From the NCBI RefSeq assembly GCF_015832195.1, contig NC_052021.1, positions 1,674,001 to 1,738,000 of the forward strand: 64,000 bases of DNA, written 5' to 3'. The stretch is from Motacilla alba alba (Eukaryota; Chordata; Aves; Passeriformes; Motacillidae). The position numbers and the translations under genes are program-made. Shown here in pieces: positions 45,645 to 55,100 of this stretch. Position 1 is the first letter of the stretch, and every line of letters starts with the position of its first letter. The notes beneath the pieces were generated by a model. The model saw nothing but the letters and a program-made list of their open reading frames with translations, searched no databases and was not told the DNA's origin.

Positions 45645-46665
45645 CTTGCCAGGGAACACGCTGGCATTGCTCTGCATGCCCGAGTCCTGCAGAGCTCCCC
45701 TTGCTGCCCGTGGAAGTTCTATGTAAACAGCCCTGCTGCATTGCGGTTCTGCAATGCAAACTTCTCCTTCAAAAAAAGTTTGAGGAAAAGGAAATAGACT
45801 TTCCTTCTTAAATTTGTACACTGCAGTGATACTGCAGAGCCTAATGAGAACAGATTTTGTACCAAGTTTGTGAATGCCTGTCTAATCCATGGAACTCAAA
45901 AGGCAGCAGCTGAGCTTCATGAAGCTCTTGTCCCCTAAATGAAAAAGTAATTGTAGTCAAGAAGAACACATGGGATATCCCAGTACTGCTAAAAGAAAGG
46001 CAGTTCTAACCAATGCAAACATTCATACATTTCAGTTTTTGAAGTGAATTATTCTACAATTATTTGCTCAGTTTGGAAGAGACAGCTCTTCATAATGTGA
46101 CAATTTCATGCCAGGTCACGAGTACTGATCAGAATTTGCTGTCGTTAAGAAAGAACATAAATATGTAAGGACATGCTGGACTGACATGCAGTGGCTAATG
46201 AATTCCTTCCTGCTTTGGGAAGAGAACAGATTACCAATATGCCAAAGCAAAAGTAAAAAAAGTCATGGGTTTTTTTTCCCTTCTCTCTTTCTTCTTTTCA
46301 GTCTGTCTTTCTTTCCTTGGGATGCATTTGATATTTATTTTTCAGCTTTGAGTTTGAGGTTTTATTCCCAGTTACCAACGTACTGTATTGAAATCTGGAA
46401 CATAAAACTAACATTTTTAAGCAAAAGGTGATGTACAGGGAGAAAAAAATCAGAAAGAAAAAGCACTTCATTATGTCACAGTATTTACAGGAGAAAGTAT
46501 AAAAATTACTTCTTTTCTCAAAAAAAACCCCAACATTTGGGGCCTGATTCTTTTCTAGTGTAACTGAGCATAGCTCCTTGAGGCTGCTGGAGCTGGGCAG
46601 AGTTATGCTAGCTGAGAACTGAACCTTAAAATCTTCTTTGCAGACAAGGGAACCCTTACCAGCAG

Positions 46666-46705
46666 TACTTGAAGACTTGTGAGTTGTGACTGCATGTTAC
46701 TTGAA
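46666..46705 (+). promoter_or_regulatory. TET1: Paired miR-26 8-mer seed-match sites
   Basis: TACTTGAA occurs at 46666-46673 and 46698-46705. The 32-nt spacing falls in the range where two microRNA sites can act cooperatively. They lie about 350 nt upstream of the candidate distal poly(A) signal. Confidence 0.45.
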
Positions 46706-47032
46706 AGATCTAATTAAGCTATGTTTTTTGGTGCAAGCAGTTGTTGTACATGATTTCATGTTTATGTAGCAAGATGCATTGAAATGTTGATACTAGTATT
46801 GAAACATACATGTAAAAATTGTCGTTGTGGAAATTGTCTGTTCTGTTCTATTTTTCTTGTGTGTCTCATCTGTTTAGAACGTAAACTTTCTTTTTTTTTT
46901 TATTGTCCTAACTGAATAAGGCTAAATGAATACTGTAATTGAAAATATATTTTAAATCTTGTCATGAGTTTTTAAAAAGACTATTACAAATTGTATCATT
47001 CCTGATTACACAGAACTTTGTGGGTGGTTTTA

Positions 47033-47038
47033 AATAAA
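47033..47038 (+). terminator. TET1: Candidate distal poly(A) signal of TET1
   Basis: AATAAA in TTTTAAATAAATTTTATACT, followed 20-60 nt later by a T-rich region (CTAATTTTTCTTTCCTG). The preceding 350 nt are AT-rich and UTR-like in texture. It is the best candidate for the end of the long TET1 mRNA. Confidence 0.5.
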
Positions 47039-50000
47039 TTTTATACTTCTATTTTGCACTTAGTCGTCTAATTTTTCTTTCCTGCCTTAGCAATAATAAC
47101 CACCATCATGTGTAGAAGTGTATTTGTTAGTTATCAATAGGACCTACGGGGGCTTCACCCAAAAGGTCGGCAGGTTCTGCACTGGAAAGGGACAGGCATG
47201 AACCCAGTCCCTGTTCTCAGTCTGCCTCTGCTTGGGGCTGGACTGACCTGTGCCCAGGTCAAGAGAAGCAAGAGAAGCAGCCACAAAATCTGAACTTCAT
47301 TTTCTGACTAAAAAGGACAAACCAGTTTGTGAACACATCTGTACAGGGCCTCTTTTTGCTGCCTGTCTGGCAGAGCAACTTGTGGGAATAATTTACTGTG
47401 GCATTTAACTGCAGCCACTGGAAATATTTTTATCAGCTTTTATTTGCTGCAGATCAGAGTGTGTGGTTGGGGCTTCTTCCTCCAAACAGACCTCGGCACT
47501 AGCCTGCTTCACTGGCACTGCAGTGCACAGCAATACTAAACAGAGAATCCCTGTCGTTCAGATCTGAAGGAAAGGAGGAATACAACTCTGCTCATACTTG
47601 CTTCTTTTCCTTCTCCAGTATGTGCAGCAGCAAAATAATAAGCAAAAATCATCTTCCAGGTAACTGGAATCTCCTAGAGAGCAGAAAAAGGCTGGTACCC
47701 TCTGGCTTGCTAATGCCCTGGAAAGGATGTACATTGTGTGATGTGGTACACCCAGTTCCTGGGGGATGGATTGATCATCCAGCAGGGAGGCCTCGACCCT
47801 CCTGTGGGAGCTGCTCTTTTAGAGGACAATCGCTCCTGGGGTTTGACAGCAGCATCTCCCCAGCCCCAGCCCTCTCTGAACTGCGCTGTTCAATCTTTGT
47901 TAACAGCTCCAGGGTTCAATGGCAGAGTCAGGAAGCCCCAGCACAGGTGTCCTGAGAAAGCACGTGGATTTTGAAAGGTGCTCCAAGCCTTGGGCCAGAC
48001 CCAGGAGCATCATTCCTGAGGAAGACTGCCCATGAGAAACCTTTCCCGTTTCCCGTTTTGAGGTGCTGCCAGCCCACGGCCCCCCTGGCATTGCCCCGGG
48101 CAGGGCTGGTGTGTTGCATGGGAGGTGTCAGAGCGTGGCTTCTCCTCTGCCTGATGGGAGCAGAGCTGAACCTGCCCTGGCATCCCTGCTGCCAAAAGTG
48201 AGGCACCACCTGGAGCTGGCTTTAGTGCTCTCTTCATACCCTGGATTTCTGATACACATTACACAAGGCAATAGAATGTTGATGTAGTACAGTTGCTTGC
48301 TTTTAAATTCTTAAGCCTCAGACTGCAATGCCTACTAAAAGGGTGTTAATTGTTAACAATTAATTAAGCTGCAAAAGAAGCTTTTTTGCTGATGCTACAG
48401 CTGAAAGTTTCCTGTAGTACTCCTGCACTGCTGCACATCACAGAACGCTAGGATTTGCTGTTCAACAATGCTAATGCTGGTTCCTGCTGTTGATAGTTAA
48501 TGTTTAACACAGAGTAGTAGTTTACATTCAAAAGGGTATTCATCAAAATATTGGGGTTTCTGTGCACTCTGTATATCAGAGCAAGCAATATATTCAAATG
48601 TGATTTAAACACAAGCAAGGTAATGCTTCAGTTAGTGTTTCGGTTCAGGATACGGCCTAGATAGTCTAAAATAAAATAGCAGCAATCCCCATCTGTGTTT
48701 TTAATCTTAGACAAACTGAAAAAGTGTTTAAAATGTGGAAATTTAAACCCAGCTATTTCAATAACCATTGGCTGGAGCACAATTCCCAAGAAGGGCCTCC
48801 AATTCCATGTCCAGCCTGTTTACTACTGGATACTCTTTTGTGATACATACTACTGATACAAAATCCTTACATTCTCAGCACTTAATTCTTGAAAATGTCC
48901 ATGTCTTTTTACACCAGGCCAAATATGACTTACAATCCTGCTGTACCACATGTACATCTCCATTTGGAACGTAACTGGGCAATCCTTTCATGCTGTTTGA
49001 TCCTAAAGGAGTCCTAAATTGCTGCTGGAGGCATGATGTAGCCTTTTTTCCAGCTCAGAACAGCAAACCCTTTGTTTCCTGTGGTGTAAGAAGGCAGCAG
49101 TTGAATTTCTTGTGGCCATTTTGTTTTACACATAGACTGTTTTTTGCATGAGGATGACCGAGTCCCTTCACTGGAGGAATCCCTTCAGGAAATGAAGCAC
49201 TGAGCCAGTGCTTCGTCAAGCAATCACTGGGTGCTAGACCTTCACTCACCTCCACAACAGCAGAAAGCCTTGCAAGGACTCACCTGGATTATGGCTCATT
49301 TAAGGGTGGGATTTGTTGATTTTTTTGTGCTGTTGCAAATTATCGTGTTCTGTGAGGGTAAGAGGCTGTGAGTGGTTCAGGTGGTGTGTCCCTGCGTTAC
49401 AATCCTCCTCAGGCCACAGCTCTGCCTAGGTAGGCACTCACTATCATTGAGAAGAAGAGAGAAACCCCCAGGGTGCTGCGTGTGGAGTGCTCACAGCAGG
49501 CCTGTCAGGTGCCAGAGGCTCTGGGCCCCCTGAAGAACACAGGCAAGCACTCCCTTCATATGCAGCTGCTGTTGCACCTGAGCAAGCAGCCGAGAGCAGG
49601 GTTAGTGTGTCCTTCGCTGTCCCCGCTGCAGGAGCCTTGCCTGGGCTCTCGTTGCACACAGAGGCTCTGGGGCTGCTCCCTGCTCCTCCTGTCCATGGCA
49701 GCCTGGCAGTTAAACTGGCAGTCTGTCCTGCACCAGGAACCGCTCTGTCTGTCTGTCCTACAACGGCAGAGGCCCGTGCTCTGCTCTGGCAGGGGCCGAG
49801 CGCTGTGGCAGGGGTGGAAGGGAAATGGGTTCTCAGCTCTCCACCTCCTGCTTCTCGAGCAATGGAGCTGAGGTTGTAAAGGTGCTCAGGATTTTCCTTC
49901 TCGCTGCTCTCCTTTACTGCCGGCGTGCAGAGGCACCTTCACTGGGCCCTCGTGGGGCTGGGTCACCCCGAGGCTGCCAGGAGAGAGCCGAGAACCTTTT

Positions 50001-50277
50001 CTGTGTGTGCAGGCAAACCCAGCACAGCTGCAAAACAAAGCCAGGGCCTCCCTGGAGGTGCCGAGGGCTTGATCCAAGTCAGGCTGGGTAAGAGCAGAGG
50101 AAGCCTTAGAATGAAAGGCCCGTGTGCCTGTGCTCCTGGGCAAGGTGAATTGCGTCTCTTCTCTGATGTCAGCACAGAGCACCCCAGGCTGGTGGGGACC
50201 TCAAACCATCGCCCAGTGCCGCCTTTTGTGGAAAACAAAGCCCAGGTGGGATTTTCCAGCACCTGCCCAGCTCTGTC

Positions 50278-50312
50278 TGGAGAACCTCCAGGGATGGGGA
50301 CTCTCTCAGTTG
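50278..50312 (-). mobile_element. Possible CR1 scrap
   Basis: GAACCTCCAGGGATGGGGAC resembles the antisense CR1 block seen at about 19140-19155, but the flanks are not recognisable. Confidence 0.3.
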
Positions 50313-50689
50313 CTCCAACTGAAAAAAAATCATCTCTTTTATCAAGGTGAAAAATTTCCCCTTTGCTTCTGGTGTCTATTACCTACAAAATAATTAAGCA
50401 TTTATTTATGCCATGACATTCTTATTAATTTTTACACATTTAAAACTTTGTCAGAAGTTTGTTCTCGATGCACTTAATTTTATTGCAATATAGCAGACCA
50501 CAAAGCTCTTCTGTCCTTACCCTGGGACTCTTAAACAGACAAACAAACAATTTTTACTTGCAATCAGCTAAACCTGAGCAGGTTGCTTAAATTCTGTTAG
50601 ATCCTTCCTGTATTTTTGAGGGGGCTGGCCAGTTCAGAATAATTTTTGCCAAATACTTTGTACAGCAGTATGCAATAAAGTTCAGGTTA

Positions 50690-50766
50690 TTGCATTTATT
50701 ATTATTTATTATTAAATCGATTTAATTAACATTATACTTTATTTATTATTAAATTTATTATTAAAT
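50690..50766 (+). repeat. TTA/TAA-rich low-complexity tract
   Basis: Imperfect repeats of TTATTATTAT and TTATTATTAAAT, interrupted by ATCGATTTAATTAAC. Confidence 0.75.
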
Positions 50767-52639
50767 GTCAGTACTGACTGTGTCACACACTTGGCAAAGT
50801 GTGAAGTACATATGCCTACAGGCAAAAGGACTACAAGAGAAATTTTTGTGCACCAAAAAAATCCATGATAACTTGCTGAAATGCTTACATGCTGCACTTT
50901 ATTACAGCCGAAGCACCAAAAAGCCATTACCTGGACTGCTGCTACCGTTCCTGGATATGTAGAAAGGTAAAAATGTGTTTGATTCTCTCTGAAGGATCTC
51001 TTCTGGCCTTCTGAAGAGAATAAATAAACAACCCCATCAAGAGCTGCAAAAAAAGAGATTCCCATAGTGACGGGTTTAGATCTGCAAATTAATTCAGAAA
51101 TTGAACAGGATGCATGGAAATGTATTTCCAACAAGAATAGGGAAAATTATTAACATGATTTTTCATCGTCCAAACGGAGTGGAATAACATCTCCCTGCGA
51201 GTGGCACTCAGCTGGGCAGATACAGATATCATCTCGACTCACTTTTGGTCAAGGAGCTGCATGTTAGGTGTGAAACGCTGATTTCTGTGTCTTAGCAATG
51301 GCACAGATGGTCAAAAGCCTGTTCATTAGATGACCATCATTTCTCTTCCAATTCTGTCCCCAAAATGCGTAATACAAATACAATTAAACGTCTGGGGTGT
51401 TGGGTTTTTTACCCAAGCAAAAATAAGCCTTTAGCACATTTCCTTCTCCATCTTTCTCCCATAGCAGACATCTAAGAGCAGAAAGCTGGAAGCAACAATT
51501 CACTTCATGCGTTTTGCCTTCTAAGTTGTATCTTTTTCTCAACCTGCTTCATCATTTTGAGGTGATTTATTGAAATCTCTTGTATTTCAGACTTCTGTCC
51601 TCTCATCAGCTCTGGATTACATTGTCCAATGGGCTTAAGAGACAGCCTGGGGGCCTAGAATTCTTTGAAGAAACAAGACCAGAAGTGCAGATATTTTTCA
51701 CTGCCCCTTCCATTCCAGCTGTTTTTCATCCCAGCGCCGTGGTTTGGTTTGTCTTGAGTAGAGCACACCGAGTCCTCAGCAGCTCAACAGGAATCATTAG
51801 TGTGCTAAAAACGGCGGGGGCAAAATCCGCCAGGTAACGGCGGCAGCGTGTGCCTGGGGAGGGAAAGCACAAGAAGTGTTCTGCTCCAGGTACAGGAAAT
51901 CAGGGCTGTGGTTCCTCTGGGCGTCTGAGGCTTGCTTTGGGAGCCTTTCGTGTCTGATAACAAACCGCCCTGGCCAGGGGAGCGCAGAGCGCTTCACAGT
52001 GCTCTGATACTCACAAGTACTTTCTACTTTAGTGCAATTTTGCTGTTGTCCTTTTCACAGACAACGTGGGAGAAAGTCCTGCAGCCCTTTGAACATTTAA
52101 TCTTGGCTCCAGGTGAAGGGCACAGATCCTGCTTTAGTCAGCTGACTGAGCTGCGGGGAGTTACGCCAGGAAGAGACAAGGCATAGAACATGTAATTTAA
52201 ACGTAAGAACTATGCTTCTGAGTGTAAAACATCTAAACCCTCGTCTAATTTGAAATGTAATTTAAAGAGCAAAGGCAGATCTGTCCTTATGTATTATTAA
52301 CTAGCAGATGCTGACAGAAATTTACTTGCACCTGATGATCTTCGGCTTCTTTATCCAGATGCCCTCCTAGAAGATGATCTCCCTCACTGCGAGTGAGTTT
52401 GATGATGCTGCTTCTCGGGATTCTCTTCCATCGCTGTGAGATACAAAGCTGTGTCTCGTGTCAGGTACACACAGTCAGCGTGTGTGCTTGTGATTGTGAT
52501 ATGTGTGCAAACTGATCATGGGACAGTTAAAGGATGAATTCCAAAAAATAACTGAGGGAGTAAAGCATGGAAGAAGGCCTTTGAACTTATCCTTTGTTTG
52601 CAATTAACTTTTATAGCATCTGAATTAAAGCTTTAAGGA

Positions 52640-53251
52640 TGTTGCTACTGGACAGGAACTTTTTGCACATAGCTAAGGATTAAACAGCTTTGCAATAATA
52701 ACCTTTTGAAGTATAATTTTAGAATATTGCTTGTAGTAAGGAACTTTGAAACTATAACTTTAGAATATATGTAAAGGAAACATGCTTATCTCAACACCTT
52801 GGCAAAACAGTAAAAAGCAGCTTGAGAAAGGAAGATGAACATCAACATTGATAGTTTTGACCAAGGGAAGCTGGACATCACTGCTATGAGATTTATAGTC
52901 TTTGCAATTAAAAGGTGGGCCCACATCTGGAGTCTGGACCGCACCAGCTGGAAGACCTCTTTCTTCTTTCGGAAGTCGGACCCCACCATCTGGGAATACT
53001 CCTTTCTGGGGTACATCCTGAGAAAAACTAACTCACAATAGTGTATAGAATTGTGACGTAAAAACTGGGAATAGAAACTGCTGAAAAAAAGCTTATGTGC
53101 GCCCCTATAAATATCTGTACGCCCCAACCATCGGGGTGCAGCTGGAGGGAAAACTTCCCCAACTGTACCCAGCGCTGTTTTGCTCATACTTTACCACCTT
53201 AATTAATAAATTGATTGCTGCTTGAATATTGGCCTAGTCAAGCTTATAACA
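52640..53251 (+). mobile_element. Probable solo LTR of an avian endogenous retrovirus
   Basis: The block starts with TG (TGTTGCTACTGGACAGGAAC) and ends with CA (CAAGCTTATAACA), about 612 bp. It has a TATA box (TATAAATA, 53106-53113), a poly(A) signal (AATAAA, 53205-53210) about 100 bp downstream, and a pyrimidine/GT-rich end, the order expected of U3-R-U5. The 5' stretch of short AT-rich motifs and the GCACCAGCTGGAAGACCTC region are U3-like. No gag, pol or env remnant flanks it, so it is a solo LTR. I could not identify a clear target-site duplication, so the ends are approximate. Family assignment by memory is to passerine ERV LTRs, not certain. Confidence 0.65.
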
Positions 53252-53464
53252 ATCACCAACTTCTGTTTTTAATGATAATGTAACACTTCAAAGTCCTATT
53301 TTCATTAACGAAGTGCTGGCTTACTCTCAAATGCAGGTAGGAATTCATGTGTCTAACTCACTTCAAAACAAACCCGTGTGAAAAACCATTTATGGGACGG
53401 AAAGCTGTAACAACCCCAAGGTCATGGGTACGATCAATGCCTGCATGAATCGGCCACTCACTCC

Positions 53465-53510
53465 AAGAGCTGGACTCGACAATCCTTTTAAGTCCTTTCC
53501 AACTCAGACT
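53465..53510 (+). mobile_element. CR1 LINE tail fragment
   Basis: GAGCTGGACTCGACAATCCT then TTTAAGTCCTTTCCAACTCA matches the end of avian CR1 in sense orientation. It lies about 130 bp upstream of the CCAR1 CpG island. Confidence 0.75.
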
Positions 53511-53830
53511 AAGAAAGAAGAGAAATTACTCTTGCCCAGAACTCCTGAGCTGCTTCCTGGCTGCAATTTCCGTCCCAAAGCATCTTAAGAGCTTTGATGC
53601 GTCTGTGGCGCGTCTGCTCTGCCTTCACCTCAGATGACCCTGTCCCCCACAGAACGGCCCGAACGTTTGTGTCGGCTTCCGAAGGGCCGGGAGGGGGCTG
53701 AGGGCTGCCTAGCTCCGACGGCGATGAGGCACCGTGGGGCGTGCGTGAGCCCTGACCGAGCCCTGGGTGGGGCGCAGGGGACCCCCGGCCGGGCCCGGGC
53801 CCCGCGGCGCCCTCAGGGCGCTCCCGCCGC

Positions 53831-53840
53831 AAGATGGCGG
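53831..53840 (+). promoter_or_regulatory. YY1-type core promoter element
   Basis: AAGATGGCGG, followed by CGCCG, matches the YY1 motif found just downstream of the transcription start in many TATA-less promoters. Confidence 0.6.
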
Positions 53841-53871
53841 CGCCGCGGCCCCGCCCGCGCCCGCCTCGCCC

Positions 53872-53881
53872 AAGATGGCGG
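53872..53881 (+). promoter_or_regulatory. Second YY1-type core promoter element
   Basis: A second AAGATGGCGG followed by CGCGG, 41 bp after the first. The pair suggests a start region near 53820-53880 or a duplicated element. Confidence 0.6.
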
Positions 53882-53958
53882 CGCGGCCCCGCCCCCGAGC
53901 CGCGCGGGCCCCGCACGCGGCAGGGCCGGGCGCGCGCCGCCTCGCGCGGTCGCAGCCG

Positions 53959-53966
53959 TGACGTAG
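53959..53966 (+). promoter_or_regulatory. CRE-like site
   Basis: TGACGTAG, one base from the palindromic cAMP response element TGACGTCA, 13 bp before the NRF1 site. Confidence 0.45.
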
Positions 53967-53978
53967 CGCGGGGCTGTG

Positions 53979-53988
53979 GCGCATGCGC
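53979..53988 (+). promoter_or_regulatory. NRF1 binding palindrome
   Basis: GCGCATGCGC is a perfect palindromic NRF1 consensus in the CpG island, just upstream of the likely first exon end. Confidence 0.65.
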
Positions 53989-54026
53989 GGGGCGGGCGGC
54001 GATGGCGGCGGCGCGGTCCCGCGCAG
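53989..54026 (+). other. CCAR1: Likely end of the non-coding first exon of CCAR1
   Basis: GTCCCGCGCAG/GTACCG gives a plausible donor at 54027. The transcription start is not determined; the left border here is set only after the NRF1 site. An ATG at 54002 would open an upstream reading frame in this exon. Its position relative to the coding start exon (about 955 bp) fits a CpG-island first exon. Confidence 0.5.
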
Positions 54027-54981
54027 GTACCGCGGGCGCGGCGCGAGGGGCCGGGGGCGCGCGGGCCGCGGCGGCTGCCCCGGAGCGGGGCCGGGCCGGG
54101 CCGGGGCCGCGGGGCGGACGGGGGCGGCGGGAGGAGGACGAGGAGGGAGGAGGAGAAGGAGGAGGGGGAAGGGGCGGGAAGGCCCCGCTTCCCGCCCGCC
54201 CGGCCCGGCGCCGCCGCCGCCTCCGCCTCCGCCTCCCTTTGCCTTTCTCCCGTGCGGCGCTTTCCGCCCGGCGGCGGGGCCCGGACGCGCGGCCGGGAGC
54301 GGAGGCTGCCGAGGGGGTAAAGGAGCTCTCACGGGCCCCGGTGGCGAGCGGCGGGCGCGGGCCCAGGGCCGGCGGGAGGCGGCGGGGCTGGTGCGGCCCG
54401 GCCCGGCCCGGCCCGCGTGGTTCCCGGCTCCCGAGGCCGCCGGGCCCCGGTGCCCCGGAGCGGAGCGGCCGCGCGGCACCGCGAACGGCGCTCTGCCGCC
54501 AGCGCTTCCCCGCGGCCGTGGGAAACAAACAACAAATAGAGATTCTTGGCTCCGCGGAGTCACCTTTCCCTCAGTCTTCCTGGAAATGGGAACGCGTTTT
54601 GCGTTTTGAGTCGCGTTAGTCCCATTTCCGAGAAGTGGGAGATGGCGATTGTGCCTTAGGAAAATAAAATAACTTGCCTTACAACTTTCTGTGTTCCCCA
54701 TACGCGACGCATGTTGCCCTGCAGGCTTTAGGGATGTTAAATTAATATTTCGAGACACTTTGTTTTTGTTTTTTCTTTTCTGGTTTTGAGGTTGTTTTTT
54801 TGGTGGTGGTTTTTTTGGTTTGTTTTTAGTTTTTTGGTCGGCTGGGTATTGTTTGGGTTTTTTTATTTGTTTTGTTTTTGGTTTTTTGTATTTTTTTTTT
54901 TTAAATTTTTTTTTTGGCCCAGATTTAAAACAGCTTGACGGTGTTTGTTTCAAAGATTGCAGCTGCGCTTTCTTTTACTAG
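54027..54981 (+). other. CCAR1: CCAR1 intron 1
   Basis: The first 600 bp are CpG island. Bases 54757-54920 are strongly T/G-rich and almost devoid of C, leading to the acceptor. Two acceptors are possible: TTACTAG (exon from 54982) or ATTGCAG (exon from 54989). Confidence 0.6.
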
Positions 54982-55100
54982 ATTGCAGTTACGGAAGATA
55001 GACACCCGGGCGATTCTACCTTCTGCCATGGCTCAGTTTGGAGGACAGAAAAATCCCCCTTGGGCTACTCAGTTTACAGCCACTGCGGTGTCTCAGCCAG
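54982..55100 (+). CDS. CCAR1: CCAR1 start exon (5' UTR and first 24 codons)
   Basis: ATG is at 55028-55030 in TCTGCCATGGCT. It encodes MAQFGGQKNPPWATQFTATA then VSQP and leaves in phase 1 at CCAG/GTCAGT. The acceptor could be 54981 or 54988, which changes only the 5' UTR. The first 46 bases are untranslated. Confidence 0.95.

Larger units (their letters stand above)
37715..47055 (+). other. TET1: Probable long 3' UTR of TET1
   Basis: About 9.3 kb follow the stop without any supported gene. I infer that this is UTR because it ends at a good polyadenylation signal (47033-47038), and because it holds nine miR-29 seed matches (TGGTGCT) and six miR-26 seed matches (TACTTGA), where about 0.6 of each is expected by chance. 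Two PUM-type sites (TGTAAATA) lie at 38324-38331 and 39835-39842. CR1 fragments are embedded at about 42556-42616 and 43555-43730. A shorter form could end near 38154. The true extent needs transcript data. Confidence 0.55.
47056..52639. other. Intergenic region between TET1 and CCAR1
   Basis: No gene is supported. It is moderately GC-rich at about 47700-48200 and 49440-50330, where many overlapping open frames arise by chance. A possible CR1-like scrap lies at 50278-50312 and an AT-rich tract at 50690-50766. Confidence 0.7.
53640..54660 (+). promoter_or_regulatory. CCAR1: CpG-island promoter of CCAR1
   Basis: About 1 kb of extremely G+C-rich, CpG-dense sequence in an otherwise AT-rich window, immediately upstream of the CCAR1 start exon. 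It holds two YY1-type elements, a CRE-like half palindrome and an NRF1 palindrome, typical of TATA-less housekeeping promoters. Long open frames on both strands here are composition artefacts. Repeats of GGCCC (54395-54414) and a purine-rich run (54130-54182) are present. Confidence 0.9.

Noticed and set aside
45292..45759. 155-codon minus-strand open frame between TET1 and CCAR1
   Set aside because: The Lys/Tyr-rich end looks protein-like, but a few frames of this length are expected by chance in 64 kb, and no homology, start context or splice structure supports it.
53509..54953. Very long overlapping open frames on both strands (339, 414, 261 and 208 codons)
   Set aside because: They lie in the CpG island and the T/G-rich tract, where stop codons are depleted by composition. 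The translations are Pro/Arg/Gly/Ala or Lys low complexity with no domain.
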